From HXMU1420-13 sp965249965 (GTDB taxonomy: Bacteria; Bacteroidota; Rhodothermia; Balneolales; Balneolaceae), in NCBI GenBank assembly GCA_965249965.1, contig OZ252262.1, positions 1,426,001 through 1,490,000 on the forward strand: DNA of 64,000 nucleotides, read 5' to 3'. Below, piece after piece: positions 1-9,077 of this stretch. Position 1 is the stretch's first letter, and each line of letters begins with the position of its first letter. The notes below the pieces were generated by a model. It worked only from the letters and a program-made list of their open reading frames with translations, was not told the origin of the DNA and did not search any database. Position numbers and translations under genes: made by a program.

Positions 1-287
1 TCTTTGGTGCCTATCATCTGCAAATAACAAATATTTTACCGCTGTCTTTTCTTGGCATAATGTTGGCGTATGTTACCTATATCTCAAACAGTTTAATTCC
101 TGCAATGGTGGCTCATTTAGTAAATAATGGAGGGCAGGTAATCGCCAGTTCGTTTTACCCAGAAATGCTGGAAGAAACCATAACCCCGGAAACTGAGATG
201 CCTTGGTTTCTGATACTTGTAAGTATTATTATATCGTCGGCCATTGTGTATATCATCCACAAGCAAAAATCTGAAGTTAGCCAATGA
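1..287 (+). CDS. CPBP-family intramembrane metalloprotease, C-terminal fragment
   Basis: The window opens inside this gene. The frame is open from base 3 to the TGA at 285-287, so only about the last 94 residues are visible and the true start lies off the left edge. The fragment begins FGAYHLQITNILPL, continues through a hydrophobic segment (FLGIMLAYVTYISNSL) into PAMVAHLVNNGG, and ends with a second transmembrane helix and a short lysine-rich tail. The His and Asn of AHLVNN match the last conserved motif of the CPBP (Abi/CAAX-protease-like) family of integral-membrane proteases. The catalytic Glu-Glu and His motifs expected upstream are not visible. The stop codon overlaps the ATG of the next gene (ATGA), suggesting translational coupling. 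The family call is fairly secure; the substrate is unknown. Confidence 0.75.
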   Translation, partial: FGAYHLQITNILPLSFLGIMLAYVTYISNSLIPAMVAHLVNNGGQVIASSFYPEMLEETITPETEMPWFLILVSIIISSAIVYIIHKQKSEVSQ

Positions 288-577
288 GTTTTTTCGATCA
301 CCCAAAACCTAATGAAATTGATAACTGGGTGTGTATTCTGGAAAGTGGGATAGAATACGAAGTCAATCTGGCCCGTAATTATCTCAGTAATTTAAAAATC
401 CCAAGTAATATACTCTCTAAAAGGGATACCGCCTATAGTTTACAAATTGGGGATATGGCACTTATTTATTTATATGTGCCGATTGAGTTTGAAAAGAAAG
501 CAAGAAAAGCTTTAAGTGAACTTGAAGACGCAGATATTGAACCGAAGGACGACGAAGAAGAGGGCAACGTTGACTAA
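284..577 (+). CDS. DUF2007-family small protein (putative signal-transducing)
   Basis: A 97-residue soluble protein. Residues about 15-80 (NWVCILESGIEYEVNLARNY, then LSNLKIPSNILSKRD) have the alpha/beta ferredoxin-like pattern of DUF2007, which resembles the ACT/PII-like fold and has no assigned biochemical role. The C-terminal 20 residues are strongly acidic (DADIEPKDDEEEGNVD). The ATG overlaps the stop of the CPBP protease by four bases, and the end overlaps the likely TTG start of cdsA, so the three genes look like one transcript. In Bacteroidota, small DUF2007 proteins often sit beside membrane-lipid or protease genes, but a function cannot be inferred from that. Confidence 0.75.
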   Translation: MSFFDHPKPNEIDNWVCILESGIEYEVNLARNYLSNLKIPSNILSKRDTAYSLQIGDMALIYLYVPIEFEKKARKALSELEDADIEPKDDEEEGNVD

Positions 578-1391
578 TCTGATTCAGCGCGTATTATTCG
601 CCCTACCGGCAGCTGCCATTTTTATTTGGATGATGTGGTTAGGTGGTTGGTACTTCCAGGCCATGATCCTGATTATTGGCTTTTTCATCATTCAGGAAGT
701 AAATCGAATACTAGAGCAATCTCATACGCCTACAGATTTATTATTTCCGTATACAATTGGTCTATGGGTAATGCTTTCGCATACATTACCACTCTCCTTT
801 GAAATTGGAGTAGCTATTCTAGTGTTATTTTTTGCCATTCAAACATTCAATCAAACAGAAAATGCACACTATAACTTGTCCAGTACATTATTTGCTGGGC
901 TATATGCACCACTGGGATTATTGTGCTTTGTATTGATCAATAAAATGGGCAGTACGACAGATGGATTTATTTTGAGTCTAATATTAGTTTTTATGGTTTG
1001 GGGAAGTGATGTGTTTGCCTATTTTGGTGGCAAGACATTCGGGAAACACGCATTAGCACCACACATCAGCCCAAATAAAACATGGGAAGGTTTTTTCTTC
1101 GGATATGTAGGGAGTTTCATTGGGGCAGCCTTGGTATTTTACCTGGTTCCGCTGCCTATGCCAATTGAACTAACCCAGATATTACCAATGGTATTATTAG
1201 TAGCCACTTTTGGCCCTATTGGTGATCTACTTGAAAGTAAGATGAAGCGCAAAGCCAAAGTAAAAGATTCATCTGGTCTGTTACCTGGCCATGGCGGTTT
1301 TTTCGATCGTTTTGACGCCCTTCTTCTCGCAGCACCAGTCGCTTATCTTTATCTTCATTTACTCAATTTAATTGGGATTATTTCCATTTAA
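570..1391 (+). CDS. cdsA: Phosphatidate cytidylyltransferase
   Basis: Makes CDP-diacylglycerol from phosphatidate and CTP, the branch point for bacterial phospholipid synthesis, in the inner membrane. About 273 residues with 7-8 hydrophobic segments. The family signature is complete near the C terminus: ESKMKRKAKVKDSSG followed by LPGHGGFFDRFD, with the conserved K-D, H-G-G and D-R-x-D residues. An upstream motif SDVFAYFGGKTFGKH and SPNKTWEG also fit CdsA. A longer reading from ATG at 516 is possible, but it would prepend 18 charged residues and overlap DUF2007 deeply. The TTG at 570, preceded by a purine-rich GAAGAAGAGGG, gives the usual N terminus running straight into helix 1, so it is preferred. 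Confidence 0.9.
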   Translation: MTNLIQRVLFALPAAAIFIWMMWLGGWYFQAMILIIGFFIIQEVNRILEQSHTPTDLLFPYTIGLWVMLSHTLPLSFEIGVAILVLFFAIQTFNQTENAHYNLSSTLFAGLYAPLGLLCFVLINKMGSTTDGFILSLILVFMVWGSDVFAYFGGKTFGKHALAPHISPNKTWEGFFFGYVGSFIGAALVFYLVPLPMPIELTQILPMVLLVATFGPIGDLLESKMKRKAKVKDSSGLLPGHGGFFDRFDALLLAAPVAYLYLHLLNLIGIISI

Positions 1392-1442
1392 GATGGAAAT
1401 GTAACAGCTGATTTTTAGGTTCTCTGTAGTAAATAACGAGCT

Positions 1443-2345
1443 ATGAAAAATATACTAATTACTGGTGGTACCGGATTTATCGGCAAAGAGTTAAGAAGAA
1501 AGTTACTCCAGGATGGAAAGTACTTAACCATTATAACTCGCAGCCCCAAAAAATATGCAGATGAAAAGGCGAAGAATCAGCAATTCATATCTTGGGATGA
1601 TGATTTGGTCTCCGTAATGAATGCAATGGATGCTGTCATTCATTTAGCTGGTGAAAATGTATTTAGTCAACGATGGTCGGATGAGGTTAAAAAGAAAATT
1701 TATAACAGTAGAATAGATAGTACACGGGCATTGGTTGATGCTATGAGAGAAGCAGAATCTAAGCCTGAGGTGTTTATATCTGCATCGGGTTCAGGATATT
1801 ATGGAAATGGCGGAGATGAAGTAAAGGTAGAATCGGGTGCTGTTGGGGATGATTTTCTTGCAGAAGTTTGCAAAGACTGGGAAGCAGAAGCTCAGAAAGC
1901 AACGGAATTTGGTGTTCGGGTAGCTAATCCCAGAATCGGGATCGTGTTAGAAAAAGATGGTGGTGCCATGGAGAAGATGGTTCCTCCTTTTCAATTCTTT
2001 GTTGGAGGTCCGGTTGGCAACGGTAAACAATATATGAGTTGGGTACATAGAGATGATATGGTTAGTGCGTTGATCCACCCAATCAAATATAAAGAGCTTT
2101 CAGGGCCTTATAATGTGTGCGCACCAACACCGGTAACCATGAATGCGTTTTCCAAAATTTTAGGATCGGTCATGAACAGGCCGGTGCTTTTTAGAGTGCC
2201 AAAATTTGCGTTAGAACTTATGTATGGCGAAGGAGCTAAACCAATCTTAGACAGCATTCGAATGCAGCCAAAAGTGTTGATGGAATCAGGATTTGAATTT
2301 AGATACGACGACCTGGAAGAAGCCTTAGCTGATATCCTAAATTAA
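1443..2345 (+). CDS. TIGR01777-family NAD(P)-dependent epimerase (YfcH-like)
   Basis: A 300-residue atypical short-chain dehydrogenase/epimerase. The N terminus has the Rossmann dinucleotide-binding motif GGTGFIGKEL (residues 7-16). VIHLAGENV, SGSGYYG and RIGIVLEKDGGAM are typical of the TIGR01777 group, and the last 50 residues correspond to the DUF1731 tail. This group includes E. coli YfcH and plant SulA-like proteins linked to division; the reaction and substrate are not established. It stands 51 bases after cdsA and its stop is only one base from the convergent lipoprotein gene, leaving no room for a separate terminator. Confidence 0.85.
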   Translation: MKNILITGGTGFIGKELRRKLLQDGKYLTIITRSPKKYADEKAKNQQFISWDDDLVSVMNAMDAVIHLAGENVFSQRWSDEVKKKIYNSRIDSTRALVDAMREAESKPEVFISASGSGYYGNGGDEVKVESGAVGDDFLAEVCKDWEAEAQKATEFGVRVANPRIGIVLEKDGGAMEKMVPPFQFFVGGPVGNGKQYMSWVHRDDMVSALIHPIKYKELSGPYNVCAPTPVTMNAFSKILGSVMNRPVLFRVPKFALELMYGEGAKPILDSIRMQPKVLMESGFEFRYDDLEEALADILN

Positions 2346-2346
2346 A

Positions 2347-4992
2347 TTAGTTTTCTTCTCTGTTAATCGTCCAACATCGCAGACCTTCTCGAGTTTGAGC
2401 AATCAGTTCGTACAATCCATCTCTGTTTATATCTGCAATAATCGGATATTCCATGCCCGATGTAGGGATACTGAATAATCGGCGACCACTCAATATTTCC
2501 CAGGCAAATAACCGGCCGAAATCTGCAAGTGCAATTACTTCAGCTCGATTATCACCATTAATATCCAAAATCACAGGAGCCATCGTGGTTGATGTGGGTT
2601 GGCCTAAATTTTGAGTGAGCTCCAGTTTACCGGAAGGATTAAACATCAAAATTGAACCATTGGAACTTTGTGCAACATACAGATCGGAACGATAAAAACC
2701 GGTACTGTCGCGCAGAAGAACGTTATCTTCAACGGTAATCTTATTCAGCTGGCTACTGGTTGCGTATAATGACTTGATGGAGACGGAATCCATTTGAATA
2801 CTTATAGATAGTGAGTCGGCAAAACCGGGATCCTGACCAATGCTGTAAATGTAGCCATCGGATGCTGCACCTAAAATTTTATCCTCAAAAATTTGTGGCG
2901 TAGTATTAAAGCCAGCATTAATAAACGTTGGATATCCGGGTCGCACAGCACCACTTCGTTGCCAGCCATGCAGGATATTTTGGGATACAACCCATATGGA
3001 ATATTCACCATCCACTTGAGTATGTTGGGGCGTATGCCTTACAACAGCACTTGTGAATTGCGGCCAACCACGTAGGTTTTGACCTCGCCCGTCAACAACG
3101 TGAATTTTACGATTTTCTGTGGGCACGATGATTTCTGGAATTCCATTTCTGGAAACATCTGATACTACAATTTGAGCACTGATTCTCTCACCAATTTCGA
3201 TTGGGAATTGAGGCAAAAGTCTTCCACCTTCATTCCAGGCATAAATTTTTGATCCGGCAGCTTGAATTATTACGGGTTGCCCATTTCCGTACCAGTCGTA
3301 AAGAATTGGGCTACCAATAGGTACGTCACCATCGTTGGTTGATGCTTGCATTACAGAAGTTCCATCGAAAGCCAGTGCTTCAATCCTTCCGGAACTAGTT
3401 GAGAGAATAATTTCGTCGGATGAGCTTCCCACAATGTTGCCAAGTACGGGTGCAGCAGTTAACTCTTCGTTAGGTAAAGGAAGTACCCATAACTCGTCAT
3501 AAGGTTGGGTTGAACCTTCTTCTACCACTGATTTAAAATTAAAAGTGAGCGAGTTGTTCGGGTTTTTCTCGAAACTCATCAACAATATATCATAAGTGCC
3601 AATCAATCCATCTAAGGTTGTATTTGGCATTAACATAGGGTCGAGAAATTTTAGAAATTCACTAGTTTTTGCCCACACAAAACCACTTACGCCATCACTT
3701 ATATTTGATTTAATATTTCTAAAAGTTTCATCGTAATAAATAGTTCGCCGCCGGGTTCTGTCGGCATCTACACTTTCGGAAAGCCCCCTTCTTTTAGAGA
3801 TCACTGCTACATCTTGTGAAAAGGCAAGATAAAAATCTGTAAATGGAGCCATTTCCGAACCAATTAGCTTTGCTAGTACAGTGCTTTTAACTGCAAATGA
3901 ATTACCCTGACGAAGTACGAGCCCACTATCAGCAAAAACCTCCATCTGTCTCCGAAGTGAAACGGTACTCTCTAACGATCTTAGGAATAAAAATTCACCA
4001 TTGGTTAATAACCCTGATTCAGGAAAAGCAACTATTCCAAGTTCTAAATCCAATGCAAGAGATAACTCACGATATAGTTCGGGATTATCGACTAATAAAC
4101 TGTCTAAAGAAGATAAATTCCCTTCTGGAAATTCCGGCCGGATAGACGCCTGATGCCTGAATAAAGCAAAAGCTGCCGAATTTCCCGCAATGTACCGGTC
4201 TAACATTACGGGTCTATTTTCGGAAGATAAGGCGGAAACTAGCGTGGAAGTGGATGAATCGCTCACATCAAGGATGCCTTCAAGGTCAAACCCAGGGGCC
4301 TCGTCTTCGTTAGGTGTAAATCGTAACGAAGATGTGCTAAATCCTTCCGTTGAACCAATAATTTTTGGACGGTAGCCCACCGCAATAAACTGTTGCACCC
4401 AACGATCCAGCTCGGAAGCGTTGGCAATTAGTTGACCTGGAGCCGGTTCATTATTTAAGGAAATACTTTCTGATAACCCCAGATAAGATCGAAGTGCACT
4501 TTCCAAAGCCAGGCTTGATTCGGAAAAAATAAGCCAATCATGAACTTGAGCAGCAAAAATTAAATAATCGTTTAAATGCAGCTTATGTATGGTTAGCTGA
4601 TTAAACGAATAGTAATTTTGTTCAAAAGCTTCATAAAAAGTGGGGGCAAAATCTTCGAGAAGAGCATCGGTTTCGGCAAGCCATATAAACTGTGATTGTG
4701 TTGAACTTGCCGGATAAAGTACTAACGCATTTAATTCAATATTCTGTAGTATAGAATCAGGTAAAGAAGCTAGTTGTTGAAGTGCGCTCGGAGTGAGATC
4801 ATCTAATATTGAAGCGTACTTTGTTTCCCCTATATTGGTCAATTCAACATCAGCGTTGGGCACAATAACAAAACTTGCCTCAGCCGGAATTAAATTGATC
4901 CAATTTCGTTGTGGTATGTTAGAACACCCCCAAATAGTAACGATGCAAAAAAAAGTAATGAATAGGAAGTTGCTACGTTGCATTGATGGCAT
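2347..4992 (-). CDS. Large lipoprotein with C-terminal FG-GAP/VCBS-like repeats
   Basis: An 881-residue predicted lipoprotein. The N terminus is a hydrophobic signal ending in TIWGC (Cys23; an acceptable rather than perfect lipobox). Residues about 25-500 resemble the DUF3352-type arrangement that scores per-object values. From about residue 520 onward there are repeats in which a short D/N-rich turn is followed by a beta-strand: DWYGNGQPVII, DVSRNGIPEIIV, DINGDNRAEVIAL and DINRDGLYELIA. These match FG-GAP/VCBS-like blades that form a calcium-binding beta-propeller. A second ATG nine bases in (4983) is equally plausible as start. The gene is divergent from the BatA-like gene and convergent with the epimerase. 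It is probably anchored in the cell envelope and may bind ligand or substrate, but no specific role can be claimed. Confidence 0.75.
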   Translation of the reverse strand: MPSMQRSNFLFITFFCIVTIWGCSNIPQRNWINLIPAEASFVIVPNADVELTNIGETKYASILDDLTPSALQQLASLPDSILQNIELNALVLYPASSTQSQFIWLAETDALLEDFAPTFYEAFEQNYYSFNQLTIHKLHLNDYLIFAAQVHDWLIFSESSLALESALRSYLGLSESISLNNEPAPGQLIANASELDRWVQQFIAVGYRPKIIGSTEGFSTSSLRFTPNEDEAPGFDLEGILDVSDSSTSTLVSALSSENRPVMLDRYIAGNSAAFALFRHQASIRPEFPEGNLSSLDSLLVDNPELYRELSLALDLELGIVAFPESGLLTNGEFLFLRSLESTVSLRRQMEVFADSGLVLRQGNSFAVKSTVLAKLIGSEMAPFTDFYLAFSQDVAVISKRRGLSESVDADRTRRRTIYYDETFRNIKSNISDGVSGFVWAKTSEFLKFLDPMLMPNTTLDGLIGTYDILLMSFEKNPNNSLTFNFKSVVEEGSTQPYDELWVLPLPNEELTAAPVLGNIVGSSSDEIILSTSSGRIEALAFDGTSVMQASTNDGDVPIGSPILYDWYGNGQPVIIQAAGSKIYAWNEGGRLLPQFPIEIGERISAQIVVSDVSRNGIPEIIVPTENRKIHVVDGRGQNLRGWPQFTSAVVRHTPQHTQVDGEYSIWVVSQNILHGWQRSGAVRPGYPTFINAGFNTTPQIFEDKILGAASDGYIYSIGQDPGFADSLSISIQMDSVSIKSLYATSSQLNKITVEDNVLLRDSTGFYRSDLYVAQSSNGSILMFNPSGKLELTQNLGQPTSTTMAPVILDINGDNRAEVIALADFGRLFAWEILSGRRLFSIPTSGMEYPIIADINRDGLYELIAQTREGLRCWTINREEN

Positions 4993-5093
4993 TAATGAGT
5001 GCTTTTTTAAATATTGTTGTTTGTGAGTAAGTCGTATTTTCAGGAAATGTTCCAGTCTAAAAAACGCGCTTAAAATAATACTTTTCTTGTTTA

Positions 5094-7190
5094 ATGAGTT
5101 TTTTAAGTCCTCTATTTTTATTTGCTGTTATGGCAATTGGTTTACCTCTGATTATACATCTGTTAAACCTTAAACGCCCTGAAAAAGTAGCATTTTCTAC
5201 ACTCGCTTTTTTCAAAGAGTTACAGAAAACCACTATCCGAAAAATAAAGATTAAAAGATATCTTCTTCTTTTTGTTCGATTGTTAGCCATTGCATGTTTA
5301 GCACTGGTTCTTGCACGCCCATTTTTGCCACCGGGAATTAGCGGTGGTGATAATAAATCAGCTGCACTTAATGTAATACTTTTAGATAACAGCATAAGTA
5401 TGTCGAGGATTGGTGAGAATGGACCGCTCTTTGAACAAGCAAAGGAAATAATCCGATCACTGGAAGCATCAGCAAAAGACATCGATCGATATATATTTCA
5501 AACAACAAATGGGGAAGAAGAATTTGCGACAGTTATAGGTTCCAGCCAATTGTTGCGGCGTGTTGAGAATGCAGAAATAAATAGTGGGGGAAACTACACA
5601 GAAACGCGCTTTCAAGGGGTGATAGGAATTTTAGAAGACTCCCCATTTGAGAATAAAAGAGTTTTTCTAATTTCAGATGGACAACTGAGTCAACTCAACG
5701 AATTACTTGAAACTGAACGTATTCCGCGCACTATTTCGACAACCTTTTTTAATTTAGGTGATGTCCCCGTGCAAAACACCATGATCACCTCGCTCGAAAC
5801 TACCAGCGATATGATTGGCGCCGGATTACCTGTGATTTTAAGTGTGGAGATTAGCAACCAATCAGAAATTCCAATATCCAATCAATTTGTAACGCTTGAA
5901 TACGAAAATGAGATTGTGGGACAATACTCTATCTCTCTGCTTGCAAACAGCAATCAAACATTTTCTTTTGAGGTAATCCCATCAAAAACAGGAACCTCAA
6001 CTGGAAAGATATTGATTGAAGGGGATGAATTTGTGGAAGACAATACAAGATATATCACTATTCAAGTCCCAGAACGCCGCGATATACTTTGGGTTGCTGA
6101 AAATACAATTCCGGGGGAGCTTTCGTATACAGAGTTAGTACTAAACGCTAGCAATCAAAGTGATGCCCAACTTGGGTATCAAAGAGTAAATGCAGATGAA
6201 TTTGGTTCCACTAATTTCGAATCGTTTGAAGCGATTATTTTTGATGGATTGAATCAGATCCCAGAATATGCGCATCAACGGCTTCAGAATTATGTGCAAA
6301 ATGGCGGGGGTATCGTGATTTTTCCCTCCGAACAAAGTGATCTTCAGAATTATAACCGATTTTTTAATCTTTACAATGCAGGTAATTTTGTTGGTGTAGT
6401 AGGTGATTATGCATCATTCGATATTATTGCATCCGGAAATCAACTACAGGAAGATCATCCAATTTTTACAGCATTATTTGATGCAGAAGAGAATGAACAG
6501 ATTCGGGTGACAAGTCCTGATATATTTTACTTCTACCGTTTTGAATCTTCCACATCCCCGGGTGGTTTTAATATTTTAAACTTGAATACCGGTGATCCTC
6601 TGTTTCGGGAGAAAAGATTTGGCGATGGAAAAATACTCATTTCGGCTATAGGTAATGACCCAGGATGGTCAAATTTTGGGGTTAAACCACTTTTCGCTCC
6701 GTTCTATTACCGCTCACTATTATACGTTTCATCGTCCGCACAAGGAGGCTTGTTGGAGCATATTCTTGGAGAGCCCTTTACATGGATTGGAGAATTAAAT
6801 CCGGATGAATTAGTGATCAAAACCGATGAAGATGAAATTATACCAGAAATTCGGAATTCAGCTCGTGGGCTCGAGGTTAAGTACGATGCAACAAGCTGGG
6901 AACCGGGTTTTATAACACTATCGAATGAAGAAACTGAATTAGATATAGCGGTAAATATCCACCCGGAAGAATCAAATTTCGCTTCTATATCGAAGGCGAT
7001 AATTGCACAAAATCTAGAAGCATTTCGTGTAGTAAATACGGCTGATATACCTGAAGAAGCGTTAGCAAACGAGATAATTGCTTCTGGTTTTGGCCGTGAA
7101 ATTTGGCAATGGTTTATGTGGGCAGGATTGTTTTTCTTAGTGGTAGAGAGTTTGATATCCGCCTTTTATAAAACGGAATCCAAAACGTAA
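5094..7190 (+). CDS. BatA-like vWA membrane protein (aerotolerance-regulator N-terminal family)
   Basis: A 698-residue membrane protein. The first 80 residues form the BatA N-terminal domain: a first helix (FLFAVMAIGLPLIIHLLNL), the typical RPEKVAFSTLAFFKEL and RKIKIKRYLLL, and a second helix ending LVLARPFLP. A von Willebrand A domain follows with the metal-binding motif DNSISMS near residue 97-103. The middle is beta-rich, followed by a glutamine-amidotransferase-like fold (AIIFDGLNQIPE, NGGGIVIFPS), and a last helix lies near 675-690. Proteins with this layout are common in Bacteroidota, near Bat or MoxR operons, and are thought to act in envelope assembly or stress, but the role is unproven. 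It is co-transcribed with the next gene, whose ATG overlaps its stop (TAATG). Confidence 0.85.
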   Translation: MSFLSPLFLFAVMAIGLPLIIHLLNLKRPEKVAFSTLAFFKELQKTTIRKIKIKRYLLLFVRLLAIACLALVLARPFLPPGISGGDNKSAALNVILLDNSISMSRIGENGPLFEQAKEIIRSLEASAKDIDRYIFQTTNGEEEFATVIGSSQLLRRVENAEINSGGNYTETRFQGVIGILEDSPFENKRVFLISDGQLSQLNELLETERIPRTISTTFFNLGDVPVQNTMITSLETTSDMIGAGLPVILSVEISNQSEIPISNQFVTLEYENEIVGQYSISLLANSNQTFSFEVIPSKTGTSTGKILIEGDEFVEDNTRYITIQVPERRDILWVAENTIPGELSYTELVLNASNQSDAQLGYQRVNADEFGSTNFESFEAIIFDGLNQIPEYAHQRLQNYVQNGGGIVIFPSEQSDLQNYNRFFNLYNAGNFVGVVGDYASFDIIASGNQLQEDHPIFTALFDAEENEQIRVTSPDIFYFYRFESSTSPGGFNILNLNTGDPLFREKRFGDGKILISAIGNDPGWSNFGVKPLFAPFYYRSLLYVSSSAQGGLLEHILGEPFTWIGELNPDELVIKTDEDEIIPEIRNSARGLEVKYDATSWEPGFITLSNEETELDIAVNIHPEESNFASISKAIIAQNLEAFRVVNTADIPEEALANEIIASGFGREIWQWFMWAGLFFLVVESLISAFYKTESKT

Positions 7191-7774
7191 TGAAAGAGAT
7201 ACTGTTATTATTTTTTCAGGGAGTGATGGTACTATTTACTGTTTCCTCCACATTACTGGCAGCCTATTCATTTCAGAATAAGCTGAGATTAAGAAATGTT
7301 CGTTTAAACTGGAGAGCCGGAAAATTAAAAGGATATCCACTATTTGCGAGTGTATTTCTTGCTTTAATTACTACACTCGGAATCGTAGTGTACTTAATCG
7401 ACGACACCAAAAACTTTGGGTATTTTGCTGCCTATGTTTGGATTGGCGGGATGTGGTTTATTTCAAGTTATCTGGCATCAAAGCATTATATCACCGATCA
7501 TGGAATAGTTAAAAACATTAACGAGCCTTCTCAGACCATCCCTTGGTTTCAGATTCTGGATTTTGTAGAAAAAGAATCACTCGAAGGGTCAGATTACACC
7601 TTCAATTATTCAGAAATGGATAAGTCTCTTACACAAGGGTATAAGCAAGTACGGTTATTCGTACCTGCATCAAAACGCAAAGCATTCCAAAAATTGGTAT
7701 CTTTAAAGTTGAGGTCGCGCATAGAGAACGACGCTTTGCCCGACATTGATTTACGCAAAATTCAAGAAGATTAA
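7190..7774 (+). CDS. Membrane protein of unknown function with PH-like tail
   Basis: A 194-residue protein I do not recognise as a named family. It has a first hydrophobic helix (residues 4-25), two more at about 53-70 and 80-100, and then a soluble C-terminal half (HYITDHGIVKNINEPSQTIPW and onward) with the beta pattern of a bacterial PH-like domain. It starts on the stop codon of the BatA-like gene (one-base overlap) and ends 11 bases before hflX, so it lies in the same operon. That arrangement suggests an accessory to the vWA protein, but this is inference. Confidence 0.7.
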   Translation: MKEILLLFFQGVMVLFTVSSTLLAAYSFQNKLRLRNVRLNWRAGKLKGYPLFASVFLALITTLGIVVYLIDDTKNFGYFAAYVWIGGMWFISSYLASKHYITDHGIVKNINEPSQTIPWFQILDFVEKESLEGSDYTFNYSEMDKSLTQGYKQVRLFVPASKRKAFQKLVSLKLRSRIENDALPDIDLRKIQED

Positions 7775-7785
7775 ACAAAGATTAC

Positions 7786-9075
7786 TTGCTCGACGACGTT
7801 AAAAACACAGACATAGAACAAGAAAGAGTATTACTGGTTGGCTTGTATGGACATAAAGCCACTAAACGGCAAGCAGAAGAATACCTGGAAGAACTTGCAA
7901 TGTTGACTAAAACTGCAGGTGGAAATCCAGTTGAAAAAGTGCTCCAAAACCGCTCTAAGCCAGATATTAGCACATATATTGGTAAAGGAAAGTTGCAAGA
8001 ACTAAAGGGGCAAATGAAGGCGCTCAAAATCAAGACGATTATTTTTGATGATGACCTAGCCCCAACCCAGATTCGAAATATTGAAGCAGGTACCGACGCC
8101 AAAGTACTAGATAGAAGTGCTCTCATACTGGATATTTTTGCCTCGAGAGCGAAGACTGCTGCAGCAAAAACACAGGTTGAATTAGCTCAACTCCAGTATT
8201 TATTGCCACGCTTAACCAGATATTGGACGCATTTATCCAGACAAAGCGGTGGAATTGGAACTAAAGGTCCCGGTGAAACGCAAATTGAGACCGATCGCCG
8301 TATCATTGGGCAAAGAATTGCTGTCCTTAAATCAAAATTAGAGAAACTGGATAAGCAACGTACAACTCAACGTAAGGGTAGGGAAGGCATGAATCGTGTA
8401 TCACTCGTTGGATACACAAATGCGGGCAAATCAACATTGATGAACGCACTTACAGAAACGGATGTGCTTGCTGAAGACAAACTTTTTGCCACGCTGGATT
8501 CCACCGTTCGCCGGCATGAACTATCCAATCATGAAATATTATTATCTGATACGGTTGGTTTCATAAGAAAACTGCCTCATAATTTAATAGAAAGCTTCAA
8601 ATCAACCTTAGACGAGGTTCGAGAAGCTGATATTCTACTACACGTTGTTGATGGTTCTTCTGCAATGGCTCATGAATATATAGACGTTGTAGAAACCACT
8701 TTAAAAGAAATCAAGGCTACAAATAAACGTACCCTATTGATCCTAAATAAAGTGGACAAAATGGATCATGAGCAGGTAGTTATGCTCAAAGATGAATACC
8801 CTGATGCCATCTTTATTTCAGCTGAGCGAGGAATTGGTCTTTCAGAATTGGAACAAAAAATTGAAGACTTAATAGAAGACGAATACTTAAGCCAGTCAAT
8901 TTCAATCCCGATAAGTAAATACAAGGCAATCGCTTTTATTCATGAGCATGCCAACGTAATTAACGAGAAATATGTTGGCAATAATGTGTTGGTTTCTTTT
9001 CGAATCGCGAAGAAAGATTTTAAGCAATTGTCACATTTGTTAGATACTATTGGGGACGAAAGTCAGGTTATATAA
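7786..9075 (+). CDS. hflX: Ribosome-associated GTPase HflX
   Basis: A 429-residue GTPase that splits stalled 70S ribosomes. The N-terminal HflX domain is recognised by LLVGLYGHKATKRQAEEYLEEL, PDISTYIGKGKLQEL and QVELAQLQYLLPRLT, with the glycine-rich GGIGTKGPGETQIETDRR linker. The G domain follows: G1 GYTNAGKST (about 207-215), G3 DTVGFIRKLPHNLIESF, and G4 NKVD. The start is a TTG eleven bases after the previous stop; no in-frame ATG gives a complete N terminus. In-frame codons upstream run into the previous gene. The Shine-Dalgarno signal is weak (AAAG), as elsewhere in this window. Confidence 0.93.
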   Translation: MLDDVKNTDIEQERVLLVGLYGHKATKRQAEEYLEELAMLTKTAGGNPVEKVLQNRSKPDISTYIGKGKLQELKGQMKALKIKTIIFDDDLAPTQIRNIEAGTDAKVLDRSALILDIFASRAKTAAAKTQVELAQLQYLLPRLTRYWTHLSRQSGGIGTKGPGETQIETDRRIIGQRIAVLKSKLEKLDKQRTTQRKGREGMNRVSLVGYTNAGKSTLMNALTETDVLAEDKLFATLDSTVRRHELSNHEILLSDTVGFIRKLPHNLIESFKSTLDEVREADILLHVVDGSSAMAHEYIDVVETTLKEIKATNKRTLLILNKVDKMDHEQVVMLKDEYPDAIFISAERGIGLSELEQKIEDLIEDEYLSQSISIPISKYKAIAFIHEHANVINEKYVGNNVLVSFRIAKKDFKQLSHLLDTIGDESQVI

Positions 9076-9077
9076 TC

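Noticed and set aside
516..569. ATG at 516 as the start of cdsA
   Set aside because: It would add 18 charged residues not seen in CdsA and overlap DUF2007 by 62 bases. TTG at 570 gives a normal N terminus.
1380..1400. ATTTCCAT-TTAAG-ATGGAAAT hairpin across the cdsA stop
   Set aside because: Only two G-C pairs per arm and no T tract, so too weak to call a terminator; the stop codon lies in the loop.
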